In this document: one piece after another, positions 53,560 to 64,000 of the stretch
Layout: each line of letters starts with the position of its first letter
How positions within the stretch are numbered: the stretch's first letter is position 1
NCBI GenBank assembly: GCA_020466095.1
Contig: CM035807.1
Coordinates: 63,210,650-63,274,649 of the forward strand
Length of the DNA stretch: 64,000 nucleotides
Reading direction: 5' to 3'
Source of the DNA: Chlorops oryzae
Lineage: Eukaryota > Arthropoda > Insecta > Diptera > Chloropidae
The notes under the pieces: model-generated
What the model was told of the DNA's origin: nothing
Database searches by the model: none
The model's input: only the letters and a program-made list of their open reading frames with translations
Position numbers and translations under genes: made by a program

Positions 53560-53568
53560 ATGGTAAGT
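53560..53568 (+). promoter_or_regulatory. ATG plus GTAAGT splice donor in element E leader
   Basis: The same configuration (aagATG|GTAAGT) as in element B at 30553, upstream of the gag ATG. Conservation between diverged families supports a real role, most likely supplying the start codon of spliced env. Confidence 0.6.
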
Positions 53569-53710
53569 CCACAAACAAAACTTTTATAACATATGCCTCA
53601 CAGGCTTCACATCAAAATTTTGATCTTAAATTTTTGAAGTTGGAAATTTTTTTTTAAAAGAGAGTTAAATTCAATTGTTATGCGGAGTTTTCCGTTGGAC
53701 AGGGTAATTT

Positions 53711-54511
53711 ATGGATAAAGAATGTGAAAAACTGAAACAAAAGCTCAAAGAGTCTGAAGGGCATGCGACTACACTACAAGCAGAAGCGTGGGAACTAATA
53801 AGAGAAATAAACCCGAATAGAGAATTTTTGACTTTAATAAAAAATCAGATCGCACTATCCGCATGTAATCAGTTAGAAGAGGCAGTTTTTCTGATCGATA
53901 CAGCTAAACGGACAGTAAGCGCTACCAACGATTCCGCGAAGAGCAAAATAGAAGATCTAGAAGAGACAGTTGAACATTTACAGAAGAATTGCAAAGATCT
54001 AAGGGAGAGAATAGATAAGGAAACTCGATTAATAGAAGAGGCTGAGGACGAAAACGAAACTTTAAGGAAAGCTCTACAATCAGCAGTAGGGAGTGAACTT
54101 TTAGAATCCATTGAAAAGGATAAAGCGGATCTTAAAGAAAAGGAAAAAGAAATCCATTTTCTAAAAATAGAAATAGGAAATCTAAAACGAGAATTAAGGA
54201 TAGTCTGCGGCACGTCCCCACTTCCAACAAGAAGAGAGTCACTTTCTGTGAACAACACTACGATCGAAGTTCCAACACAAAACAGACTAACAATGGCGAC
54301 TCAACAAAGCATGAAAGATATCATCAGAATAGTCCACGACGTAGTCCCAAGTTTTACGGGAACTAGAGGACCTGGATTCAAATACGAGGTGTCAAAATTC
54401 ATCGAAGGCCTCGCTCTACTCAATGAGACTATTGACAGAGCAAATGTTACACAGGCGATACGCATAGTCAAGCAAAAGCTAACGGGACCGGCGTACCCGC
54501 AGATAAACGGG
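53711..54511 (+). pseudogene. gag: Gag N-terminal half of element E (coiled coil and capsid start)
   Basis: ATG to the foldback insertion. The first ~165 residues are strongly coiled-coil in look (EKLKQKLKESEGHATTL and later heptads). They continue in the same frame into a capsid-like segment with MATQQSMKDIIRIVHDVV and NVTQAIRIVKQKLTGPAY. A 430-bp foldback at 54512 ends the frame about 100 bases later. The rest of Gag resumes at 54950. This shows that coil and capsid are one polypeptide, which is broken in element B. Confidence 0.8.
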
Positions 54512-54941
54512 CCAAAATTCTTTTTAATGCCTTCACTTCTGTCCCTGTCAATGAAAATCAGTTTTTCTGAAGGAGCAAACCATGTTAATAAAAAATTAAT
54601 TTTAACAAAAAATTGATGAATAACGAAATAAAATACTCTAGTCGAATTGAAAAAAATCAATGATTAACAAAACTTAATTTTTTTCCTTCGCAAATTACGG
54701 TAACATTGTTGTCTTATCTTGTCTTGTCTTGCCAAACAAGACAACAATGTTACTGTAATATGCGAGTAAACAAGATGGAAGTTAGGTAATATTACATTTT
54801 TTCCAATTGGACTAGAGTATTTTATTTCGTTATTCATAAATTTTTAGGTAAAATGTATTTGTTATTTATTTGATTTGCTCTTTTGCGAGCACTGATTTTC
54901 GTTGACAGAGGCAGAAATTTAGGCATTAAAAAGAATTTTGG
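54512..54941. mobile_element. Foldback MITE in gag of element E, copy 1
   Basis: Begins ccaaaattctttttaatgcc and ends with its inverse. Inner segments are also inverted (taacgaaataaaatactctag with its partner, and ggtaacattgttgtctt with its partner), so almost the whole 430 bp folds into one hairpin. It carries no gene. No target duplication is obvious. Confidence 0.8.
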
Positions 54942-54949
54942 TCAAACAA

Positions 54950-56152
54950 CAGAAAATTTGAAACACTGGAGGAACTCCAAGAATATGTAAGACGAACGTA
55001 TGCAACAATCCGAACATTAGAGGACATTAGAGCGGACATAATAAACGCTCAACGACAAAAGGACGAATCCGCGGCCTTGTTCGGAGGAAGAATGGAGACA
55101 TACCTCAATGAAGCAGAAATGATAATTACCCAAAGATGAGGAGGCGCAGAAGCAAGAGCAGTACTGTGGGGATACGACGACCTAGCAAAAAAGCATTTCA
55201 TATTAGGGCTTAAAAGAGAGTCCTTACAACAATCACTTGTGAACATGGGTGACCTAAACCTTAAGGGTCTGATAGAGGCAGCAGAGCGTTCGGAAAATAT
55301 ACTTAAATCAGGTCGAATCAATATAAACACAATAAGCTCCGCAGCCGAAGAAATGCTGGTGTGCGCTTTTTGTCAACAACCAGGCCACACGAGGGATGTG
55401 TGCATAAAGAGGAGAAACACAGCATACTGCGCGCCGTGTGGTGTATATGGTCACGACGAGACTCCCGGGTGCCGGAGAGACACGCCAAGACGGACAGAAG
55501 AAAGAAATCCAGCTAGAGCTGAATGCACACACTGTGGGAAAGCGGGGCATAAGGAGGAAGACTGTTGGGCGAAATTAGTCGCCCTTTTCTGCGAAAAATG
55601 CCAAGTGAAGGGCCATAAGACGAATAAATTTTGTAAAAGAGAGAACAGGCAGCAGAATGTGCAGCCACGGTCTACACCGAGCCACCAGAGAAGGCCTAAC
55701 GAAAACAACCAAATACAGTGCTACATGTGCAAAGAAATAGGCCTGGGGAACAGCCACAAACCAGGGGCAGGAGGAGGGGGAGAGCCAGGGTGCAAAGAAG
55801 ATCCTTTAAACAGATTAGGCGCAGAACGACTTGAGGAGCCAGAGGGCCAAGAAGTGCCTTTGGACAGTCTGGGAAAAAGAAATCGAATACCAAAATGGGG
55901 AAAATCGATAAGAGAAATTCAGACGGAAGAAATGGAAAATGAGATAAAGGAAAAAATGCTTATAGACATGGGTCAGGAGACTAATGCAATGAAACCAAGA
56001 AAAAAGGGCAAACGAGTGACTTTTAAGAGCACAGTCAAAGTGTTTGTATACCCAATATACAAGATGGAAGCTACGAAGACAAAGGAAAGATTGGAAAAAT
56101 GGAAAGAAAACGCAAGACTATTGAAAGGGTTGTATATCAATGCATGGCTGAT
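54950..56152 (+). pseudogene. gag: Gag middle and zinc-knuckle region of element E, copy 1
   Basis: Continues gag after the foldback; a TGA lies at 55137. The frame 55239 on has four good knuckles (CAFCQQPGHTRDVC, CAPCGVYGHDETPGC, CTHCGKAGHKEEDC, CEKCQVKGHKTNKFC) and a fifth degraded one (CYMCKEIG, with no His and Cys after it). Then follows an acidic linker and KGKRVTFKSTVKVF. The frame runs into inverted integrase DNA at about 56150, so its last residues are not natural Gag. Confidence 0.82.
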
Positions 56153-57212
56153 GTTTTTCTTTTTTCCTTTGATTTTCAATTTTACATTCACCGGCGTTGG
56201 AATTGATACAATCGAATAAGGGCGTTCCCAAATGGGTGAGAATTTATTTTTTCGGTTTTGGTTCTTTAGCCACACTTTGTCTCCAGTCCGAAATTCTCTG
56301 ACTTTCGAGCCCTTATCGTAGTATCGCTTGGATTTTTCTTTGGCTATTTTTTGATTCTCTCGTACTAATTGATGGGTGCGCTGGATTTGATATTTTAATA
56401 TTTTCGAGAAATCGTCGGTGTTGTACAGTGGCTCAGGTCTTCTTTTTAGGTTGATTGGAATGTCGGATTCAAACCCAAAAATAATTTTGCAAGGTGGTTG
56501 TTTTGTGGATGAATGTACTGTGTTGTTATGCACGTGCATAGCGTGGTGCAGCCATTCATCCCAATTTGTGCCATCCTCATTGACGAAATTTCGGAGAAAT
56601 TCCGCAAGAGGTCGGTGACTCCTTTCAAGGGCACCATTGGCTTGGGGGTGGTATGATGAAGTTTGGGATTTCTTGATTCCAAGAATTTTGCAAACTTCCT
56701 TAAATAATTTCGATGTAAAGTTTGTGCCGTTATCCGTGATTAAAACCTTTGGTATCTGGAATTTTGATATTATCTCGTTGAAAAAAGCTTTTGCCACTGT
56801 TGCCGCCTCTGCATCCGGAATAGCTGTGCAGATGAAAAATTTTGAAAAATCGTCTATGAATGTTAAAATGTATTTGTTTCCTCTCGATGTTTCCGGTAGG
56901 GGGCCTACCATATCCATATAAACTTTGAAGAAGGGGCCATGAGCTATGTCTGTGAGTACCATGGGCATTCTTTCTACTTTTGAGCATTTATTCCGCTGGC
57001 ATTTTTCGCAGTTTTTTATATAATTTCGAATCTCTCTATGCATGCCGTTCCACTTGTACTGCCGTCGAATGCGGAAATATGTTTTTATAGCTCCCTTGTG
57101 ACCTCCTAATGGCCCATCGTGAAAATTTTTAAGCACCTCTTCGATGTCCTTTCTCTGTGTTAAAAATTCTGCTAAATCCTCTGTCTCTGGGTGATCTGTG
57201 GGGTTTGTATCT
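56150..57212 (-). pseudogene. pol: Inverted integrase fragment of element E, copy 1
   Basis: Minus-strand integrase with H-x-H and CEKCQRNK zinc ligands and core residues in VYMDMVGP, ITDNGTNF and ANGALERSHRP, plus the C-terminal module to KGKKKN. It is cut at the right by the duplication junction. It has the opposite orientation to gag, LTRs and the element as a whole. Confidence 0.85.
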
Positions 57213-57245
57213 GCTAACGGGACCGGCGTACCCGCAGAAAACGGG

Positions 57246-57674
57246 CCAAAATTCTTTTTAATGCCTTCACTTCTGTCCCTGTCAATGAAAATCAGTTTTT
57301 CTGAAGGAGCAAACCATGTTAATAAAAAATTAATTTTAACAAAAAATTGATGAATAACGAAATAAAATACTCTAGTCGAATTGAAAAAAATCAATGATTA
57401 ACAAAACTTAATTTTTTTCCTTCGCAAATTACGGTAACATTGTTGTCTTATCTTGTCTTGTCTTGCCAAACAAGACAACAATGTTACTGTAATATGCGAG
57501 TAAACAAGATGGAAGTTAGGTAATATTACATTTTTTCCAATTGGACTAGAGTATTTTATTTCGTTATTCATAAATTTTTAGGTAAAATGTATTTGTTATT
57601 TTTTGATTTGCTCTTTTGCGAGCACTGATTTTCGTTGACAGAGGCAGAAATTTAGGCATTAAAAAGAATTTTGG
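57246..57674. mobile_element. Foldback MITE, copy 2
   Basis: Second copy, inside duplication unit 2, identical except for a few bases. Its termini are ccaaaattc and gaattttgg. Confidence 0.8.
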
Positions 57675-57682
57675 TCAAACAA

Positions 57683-58885
57683 CAGAAAATTTGAAACACT
57701 GGAGGAACTCCAAGAATATGTAAGACGAACGTATGCAACAATCCGAACATTAGAGGACATTAGAGCGGACATAATAAACGCTCAACGACAAAAGGACGAA
57801 TCCGCGGCCTTGTTCGGAGGAAGAATGGAGACATACCTCAATGAAGCAGAAATGATAATTACCCAAAGATGAGGAGGCGCAGAAGCAAGAGCAGTACTGT
57901 GGGGATACGACGACCTAGCAAAAAAGCATTTCATATTAGGGCTTAAAAGAGAGTCCTTACAACAATCACTTGTGAACATGGGTGACCTAAACCTTAAGGG
58001 TCTGATAGAGGCAGCAGAGCGTTCGGAAAATATACTTAAATCAGGTCGAATCAATATAAACACAATAAGCTCCGCAGCCGAAGAAATGCTGGTGTGCGCT
58101 TTTTGTCAACAACCAGGCCACACGAGGGATGTGTGCATAAAGAGGAGAAACACAGCATACTGCGCGCCGTGTGGTGTATATGGTCACGACGAGACTCCCG
58201 GGTGCCGGAGAGACACGCCAAGACGGACAGAAGAAAGAAATCCAGCTAGAGCTGAATGCACACACTGTGGGAAAGCGGGGCATAAGGAGGAAGACTGTTG
58301 GGCGAAATTAGTCGCCCTTTTCTGCGAAAAATGCCAAGTGAAGGGCCATAAGACGAATAAATTTTGTAAAAGAGAGAACAGGCAGCAGAATGTGCAGCCA
58401 CGGTCTACACCGAGCCACCAGAGAAGGCCTAACGAAAACAACCAAATACAGTGCTACATGTGCAAAGAAATAGGCCTGGGGAACAGCCACAAACCAGGGG
58501 CAGGAGGAGGGGGAGAGCCAGGGTGCAAAGAAGATCCTTTAAACAGATTAGGCGCAGAACGACTTGAGGAGCCAGAGGGCCAAGAAGTGCCTTTGGACAG
58601 TCTGGGAAAAAGAAATCGAATACCAAAATGGGGAAAATCGATAAGAGAAATTCAGACGGAAGAAATGGAAAATGAGATAAAGGAAAAAATGCTTATAGAC
58701 ATGGGTCAGGAGACTAATGCAATGAAACCAAGAAAAAAGGGCAAACGAGTGACTTTTAAGAGCACAGTCAAAGTGTTTGTATACCCAATATACAAGATGG
58801 AAGCTACGAAGACAAAGGAAAGATTGGAAAAATGGAAAGAAAACGCAAGACTATTGAAAGGGTTGTATATCAATGCATGGCTGAT
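57683..58885 (+). pseudogene. gag: Gag middle and zinc-knuckle region of element E, copy 2
   Basis: Duplicate of 54950-56152, with the same TGA (now near 57870), the same four knuckles plus broken fifth, and the same junction to inverted integrase near 58883. Confidence 0.82.
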
Positions 58886-61710
58886 GTTTTTCTTTTTTCC
58901 TTTGATTTTCAATTTTACATTCACCGGCGTTGGAATTGATACAATCGAATAAGGGCGTTCCCAAATGGGTGAGAATTTATTTTTTCGGTTTTGGTTCTTT
59001 AGCCACACTTTGTCTCCAGTCCGAAATTCTCTGACTTTCGAGCCCTTATCGTAGTATCGCTTGGATTTTTCTTTGGCTATTTTTTGATTCTCTCGTACTA
59101 ATTGATGGGTGCGCTGGATTTGATATTTTAATATTTTCGAGAAATCGTCGGTGTTGTACAGTGGCTCAGGTCTTCTTTTTAGGTTGATTGGAATGTCGGA
59201 TTCAAACCCAAAAATAATTTTGCAAGGTGGTTGTTTTGTGGATGAATGTACTGTGTTGTTATGCACGTGCATAGCGTGGTGCAGCCATTCATCCCAATTT
59301 GTGCCATCCTCATTGACGAAATTTCGGAGAAATTCCGCAAGAGGTCGGTGACTCCTTTCAAGGGCACCATTGGCTTGGGGGTGGTATGATGAAGTTTGGG
59401 ATTTCTTGATTCCAAGAATTTTGCAAACTTCCTTAAATAATTTCGATGTAAAGTTTGTGCCGTTATCCGTGATTAAAACCTTTGGTATCTGGAATTTTGA
59501 TATTATCTCGTTGAAAAAAGCTTTTGCCACTGTTGCCGCCTCTGCATCCGGAATAGCTGTGCAGATGAAAAATTTTGAAAAATCGTCTATGAATGTTAAA
59601 ATGTATTTGTTTCCTCTCGATGTTTCCGGTAGGGGGCCTACCATATCCATATAAACTTTGAAGAAGGGGCCATGAGCTATGTCTGTGAGTACCATGGGCA
59701 TTCTTTCTACTTTTGAGCATTTATTCCGCTGGCATTTTTCGCAGTTTTTTATATAATTTCGAATCTCTCTATGCATGCCGTTCCACTTGTACTGCCGTCG
59801 AATGCGGAAATATGTTTTTATAGCTCCCTTGTGACCTCCTAATGGCCCATCGTGAAAATTTTTAAGCACCTCTTCGATGTCCTTTCTCTGTGTTAAAAAT
59901 TCTGCTAAATCCTCTGTCTCTGGGTGATCTGTGGGGTTTGTATCTGCCGAATCATCTCTGCTTTTCTTTGTCTCCTTATTTTTATCGCTCTGCTCTATTT
60001 TTGATTGTGTTTGTGCTCTTGTTACCACTGACACAAGATTATTTTCATATGGTAATCGGCTCAATGCGTCTGCGTTTAAATTATATTTTCCAGCCTTGTA
60101 ACAGATTTCGAAATCAAATTCCGAGAGCTTATGGCGGAACCTCGCCAATCGGGATGTTTGATCCTTTAGATTTGCTATGCCTTTTAGAGGTTTGTGGTCT
60201 GTGTAAACCGTAAAGGGGCGGCCTTAGAGGTAGCAACGGAAATTTTTAGTCGCCCACACAATGGCAAGGAATTCCTTTTCGATTGTTGAGTATCGTTTCT
60301 CAGTTGCGCTTAATGCTCGGCTTGCGAACGCGATCGGCTGGTCGTCGCCCGGCTCGCCTTGTGAGAGTACCGCTCCTAGTGTTTCGTTACTTGCATCCGT
60401 TGTTAGCATGAATGGCTTTGTGAAATCTGCATACTTTAACAGTGGTGGACTAGTTATTGCAGCTTTAATTTTCTCCACCGCGTTTTCGCATTCATTCGTC
60501 CACGCAAATTCACTGTCCTTTCTCAATAGTGATGTTAGTGGCATTAAAAGGTTAGCGGCGTTCGGTATGAATTTTCTGTAATAGTTCGCCAATCCTAGGA
60601 AAACCTGCAATTCCTTTTTGTTTTTTGGAATTGGGAATTTTTTCACGCATTCTACTTTCCCAGGATCTAGTCGCACACCTTGGTCGGAACACTTATGCCC
60701 CAAGTAAACTACCTCTTTCCGTAAAAATTGACATTTTTCCGTTTGAATCTTTAGCCTATTCTCCCGTAGAGCTTGCAGCACTTTTCGGAGTCTGCGTTCG
60801 TGTTGCTCCAGGTTGCTTCCGTAAATGACTATATCGTCCAGGTAGACGAAACAGTCGACTCCTTGTAGCCCAGTCAGGACACTGTTCATGATCCGTTGAA
60901 AAGTGGCTGGCGCTCCTGAGAATCCAAATGGCATTCGCACGAATTCATAGTGTCCTAAACCCGTGCTGAAAGCTGTTTTACCTCTAGCTGTCTCATCTAC
61001 CAATACTTGGTGGTATCCACTCGCCAGGTCCAAGGTTGTAAAGTATCGACTGCAACCCAATTGGTCGAGGATTTCATCAATTCGTGGTATCGGGAATACC
61101 TGTTTCACCGTAATTTCAGTTAGTTGGCGGAAATCCACCACCAGTCGCCATTTCTTTTTCCCGTCGGTTCCTGCCTTTTTCGGCACTAGGATAATCGGTG
61201 CGTTCCATGGTGACTTGCTTGGAGCAATTATCCCTTGTTCCAGCATTTCTCCTACCTGCTTATTTATTTCCTCCTTATGTGCTTCCGGCAAGCGATATTG
61301 TCTTATAATTATCGGTGCCTTTCCCGCTTCCGTGGTGATTTCATGTTTGAGCACACTTGTATAACTCAGTTTATCGCCCTTTAGATGAAATACATCGGAA
61401 TAGTCCTTGCAAATTGCAATTATGGACTGTCTTTCTTCTTCATTCAAATTCTCCTCTAATTTTAGCGAATTGATTAGCATATTCGTCCTTTCGTCTGCTT
61501 GACTATTATTCGGTGCATTTATTTCTGAAATGCTTAAAATTTCTTACTCCTTCAATAACGAATATTTTACCTACATTCCTTCTTTTATTTCGGTGTCCTT
61601 TTCCGACGCATTAAGTATTGTAACGAACTCAATACCATTTTTGGGTTTCGTTAGGCTTTTTCCAATATAAACTATGGCTTCTTCTAAACAGTTTTTCTGC
61701 ACGACTACTT
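58884..61710 (-). pseudogene. pol: Inverted pol of element E (RT, RNase H, integrase)
   Basis: Minus-strand pol, almost intact. RT has VYLDDIVIYG near 60850 and RNase H starts LTTDASNETLGAVLS. A TAA at 60224 interrupts RNase H (before GRPFTVYTD), and the same frame continues through integrase to 58884. The N-terminal side beyond 61480 decays with stops but still reads as the connector after protease (KNCLEEAIVYIGKS). The protease itself is missing. No phosphatase domain follows the integrase here: the inverted block ends at KGKKKN, the point where the phosphatase linker would begin in element B, so its presence in this family cannot be judged. Confidence 0.85.
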
Positions 61711-61711
61711 C

Positions 61712-61832
61712 CTCCGTGGGCTACAAGGAGTCGACTGTTTTGTCTACCTGGACGATATAGTCATTTACGGATAGCAACCTGGAGCAACACTGAACGCAGA
61801 CTCCGAAAAGTGCTGCAAGCTCTACGGAGATG
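61712..61832 (+). pseudogene. Plus-strand RT scrap of element E
   Basis: Encodes LRGLQGVDCFVYLDDIVIYG and a little more, with small indels. It abuts the end of the inverted pol and so marks the right breakpoint of the inversion or recombination. It is repeated at 63192. Confidence 0.75.
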
Positions 61833-63190
61833 TTGCTTATAAGATCAAACGGATTAGCCATATTTGTAACAATCAATATCAATATTGATAGTTTTCCACT
61901 TTTTTTACTTTTTCATCTATTTCAAGTGTGGTATGGACAAAACTTTTTTGTGGGTTACAGCATAAGTGCACCTTACATTGGAGCATTTAGATTTTGGAAT
62001 GCCAGTTGGCATAATCTACACACTTTTCAAACTATTCAACCAAGATCGTTCGATCAAAACGCATCGACTTCGGAGGTTTACTTATGTATGATCGTTTGAG
62101 ACGACGAAAAGCTCATTGAACATATACCGACTTTGATAAATTTCTAAATGAAAACGCCCTTTTGCCACGCCCCTTTCAAAATTTTCGAATTCTAATCGGA
62201 CCTAATATACGCCAATTCTAAGTTTCATTGAATATTTCAATAAAGTCTGATTTGAGCTTTTGATTTTGACAGACCCTAGTACTAGAGGTACCCTTAATAA
62301 TGGTCCGACAGAAAAATTTTATGAAGGACGTTAACTGGCTATCAAAGAAGTATAGGTTGTTCAAGTCCCATGTATTTCGAGAAGGGACAATTTTTACAAA
62401 CTCACTAATGCCACGTCGACTTTCAATTTGAAATCGTATTACTTTGCCTTTAAATATGTTCAAATATAAAATTTCATCAAAATATCATGAAAAACTTCGA
62501 TTTTAGAGCAGTTTTGTGTTTCGTAACAGACCTAGTACTGGAGGTACGCAAAAAGGTCCGATCGGTTCCTGTCGAACTTGGTACTCATCCCTCCGTTGAG
62601 CACGCTACCAATTTTGTCAAGATAGCTCCTATCCTTCCGGAAGGATAACTGTTTAAATACGGGACATTCCGTATAAATCGATTTCATGTTTGAGCACATT
62701 TATAACTTGTATCGCCCTTTGGTGATTAAAAACAAACCTCAAAGAATTATCGACACATTGTGTCGGTTATTAAAATCAATTTACTTTAGCGAAATTGTTG
62801 CTAAAAGCAACATTGTTGCATAAAATTCCTGAATCATATATTCAGAAATGTTAAAATTTCTTATTCTTCATAACATTATTTTACTAAATTCCTTTTTTTG
62901 CTAACAAATTAGAAGTAGTTTTAACAATAATTACTTTACTTACTTTTGTCACTTTTTCAATAAATGTTCGCAACTTTTATTTTCCAATAACTTCCTCGTA
63001 GCTATCGTCATGAACATAAAGTCTCGCAATGTCTATAGAGATAACAAACCGATTGTAAAATATTGATATCGAGTTATCGACAAATATCATTTCTATAAGC
63101 AACAAATACATGAAAGGGTTAAGTATTACGAACCCAATCCATTTTGGGTTCGTAGGTTTTCCAAATAAATATTCAACATTTTTTTGCACA
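61833..63190. other. Unassigned insert and decayed duplicate of pol upstream region
   Basis: 61833-62680 shows no gene. About 62680-62910 is a diverged copy of minus-strand DNA around 61336-61590 (shared tttcatgtttgagcaca and cttaaaatttctta-like words). It is evidence of an older duplication. Two attcggac-type palindromic words near 62600 are not informative. Confidence 0.5.
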
Positions 63191-63191
63191 C

Positions 63192-63535
63192 ACTTCCTCC
63201 GTGGGCTACAAGGAGTCGACTGTTTTCGTCTACCTGGACGATATAGTCATTTACGGAAGCAACCTGGAGCAACACGAACGCAGACTCCGAAAAGTGCTGC
63301 AAGCTCTACGGGAGAATAGGCTAAAAGATTCAAACGGAAAAATGTCAATTTTTACGAAAAGAGGTAGTTTACTTGGGACATACGTGTTCCGCCCAAGGTT
63401 TGCGACCAGATCCTGGGAAAGTAGAATGCGTGGAAAAATTCCCAATTTCCAAAAAACAAAAAGGAATTGCATGCTTTCCTAGGATTGGCGAACTATTACA
63501 GAAAATTCATATCGAACACCGCTAAGAACATCATC
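63192..63535 (+). pseudogene. Plus-strand RT fragment of element E near 3' LTR
   Basis: RT from LRGLQGVD through VYLDDIVIYGSNLEQHERRL to a scrambled part and then FLGLANYYRKF-like wording (near 63480-63520), with frame changes. It is the only sizeable plus-strand pol part of the element and ends without RNase H or integrase. Confidence 0.78.
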
Positions 63536-63761
63536 AAAGACATATGGGTGAACAGCGTCTACACGCCCACTACAACAGCGAGTTAGCAACATTTAAGCAA
63601 CAACATCAACAACACGAGCCGGAATTAATAAAACCGTATTCAGCTCGCCTCATCTGTATCATCGAGACGAAACTAAGCATGAAGTATGCCTGGCTACAAC
63701 AACCGCATCCTTCAGACAGATAACCAGTCGTGATGCTCACGACTTGCCGAAGAGGGGGGGA
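63536..63761 (+). promoter_or_regulatory. 3' spacer and PPT of element E
   Basis: Short non-coding DNA ending in a purine run gaagagggggg (about 63749-63760) just before the 3' LTR, as expected for the PPT. CAA words are frequent. Confidence 0.7.
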
Positions 63762-64000
63762 TGTTGTGAGTCAAAACCGTCACGTCACACGCTAACGTAA
63801 CGCTGCCAGCTCTATCGTCAACGGCACGCTATCAGCGCTAAGCCAAAAGCAGTGCAATAAATAATGCAGCATAAACAAATGCAACGGCACCGTTTGAGCT
63901 CGAAACCTAACACCTCGAACAACAACAGCACGAGCGAGCATGAAATCGAACGCCTCAACAAAGCAACAACGGTCGGCGTTCGAAGTCACAAAAAGAGACA
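63762..64000 (+). repeat. 3' LTR of element E, first 239 bp
   Basis: Matches 52162-52400 except for two positions (g/c near base 11 and t/c near base 158). It continues beyond the window. Confidence 0.95.

Larger units (their letters stand above)
54478..59945. repeat. 2.7-kb tandem duplication inside element E
   Basis: 54478-57212 and 57213-59945 are near-identical (2735 and 2733 bp, with single-base indels near the start of the unit and in a T-run). Each unit contains foldback, gag end (+) and integrase (-). The junction tatct|gctaacggg at 57212/57213 has a short overlap with both parental ends. It may be recent, or an assembly artefact. Confidence 0.92.
52162..64000 (+). mobile_element. 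Element E: LTR retroelement related to B, internally rearranged
   Basis: 5' LTR 52162-53160 and the first 239 bp of the 3' LTR at 63762-64000 (two differences by eye in that overlap). PBS is at 53165. The interior keeps plus-strand gag, but pol is mostly on the minus strand. A 2.7-kb tandem duplication, a foldback insertion and small plus-strand RT fragments complete it. LTR terminus TGTTG...CAACA. Its sister status with B rests on the same PBS, the same ATG-donor, and a similar coiled-coil and multi-knuckle Gag. Confidence 0.88.

Overview
The window looks like a dense, nested graveyard of transposable elements from an insect, most likely a higher fly. I base this on the element types seen: Ty3/Gypsy relatives of Osvaldo/Ulysses and of 412/mdg1, BEL/Pao elements, a Jockey-type LINE, a mariner, and an insect-style Helitron. 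The intergenic DNA is AT-rich and full of microsatellites. I see no convincing ordinary host protein gene and no bacterial feature. The species cannot be named from this sequence.

Layout. (1) 1-9634: plus-strand Osvaldo/Ulysses-like element A, with giant LTRs of about 2.3 kb (the 5' copy is cut by the window edge), gag and pol broken by stops, and an intact extra ORF of 296 codons before the 3' LTR. (2) 9635-16920: a plus-strand BEL/Pao gag fragment abutting a long degenerate minus-strand BEL/Pao element. (3) 16920-19650: mostly unassigned DNA with one SWIM-type zinc-finger ORF. (4) 19651-24077: minus-strand 412/mdg1-like element D, with its 3' LTR, pol with one stop, and an Asn-rich Gag tail. 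(5) 24079-25366: a full-length mariner with one nonsense codon. (6) 25369-29182 and 46151-about 47000: one degenerate minus-strand Helitron, split by element B. (7) 29183-46150: plus-strand LTR retroelement B, with a 4-bp CACC target duplication. (8) 47000-52161: MITEs, duplicated tRNA-Ser-like SINE sequence, a diverged satellite array and an orphan LTR/PBS junction. (9) 52162-64000: element E, a relative of B with 999-bp LTRs, internally scrambled by an inverted pol, a 2.7-kb tandem duplication and a 430-bp foldback insertion.

The outstanding object is element B. Besides gag, protease, pol and env, it carries three unusual items. The first is a complete-looking protein-tyrosine phosphatase domain fused in frame to the C-terminus of integrase. 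The second is a separate Ulp1/C48-type cysteine protease ORF downstream of env, behind a good splice acceptor. The third is a GC-rich antisense ORF between pol and env, with its own acceptor-like tract and polyadenylation signal. Its leader has an ATG directly followed by a GTAAGT splice donor, in the right phase for the env acceptor at 38279/38280. Element E keeps the same ATG-donor arrangement. Gag of both families starts with a long predicted coiled coil and carries five zinc-knuckle positions. In B, gag and the start of pol are broken, but the RT-IN-phosphatase, env and C48 frames are open. Together this resembles a complex, accessory-gene-bearing insect endogenous retrovirus that I cannot match to a described family from memory.
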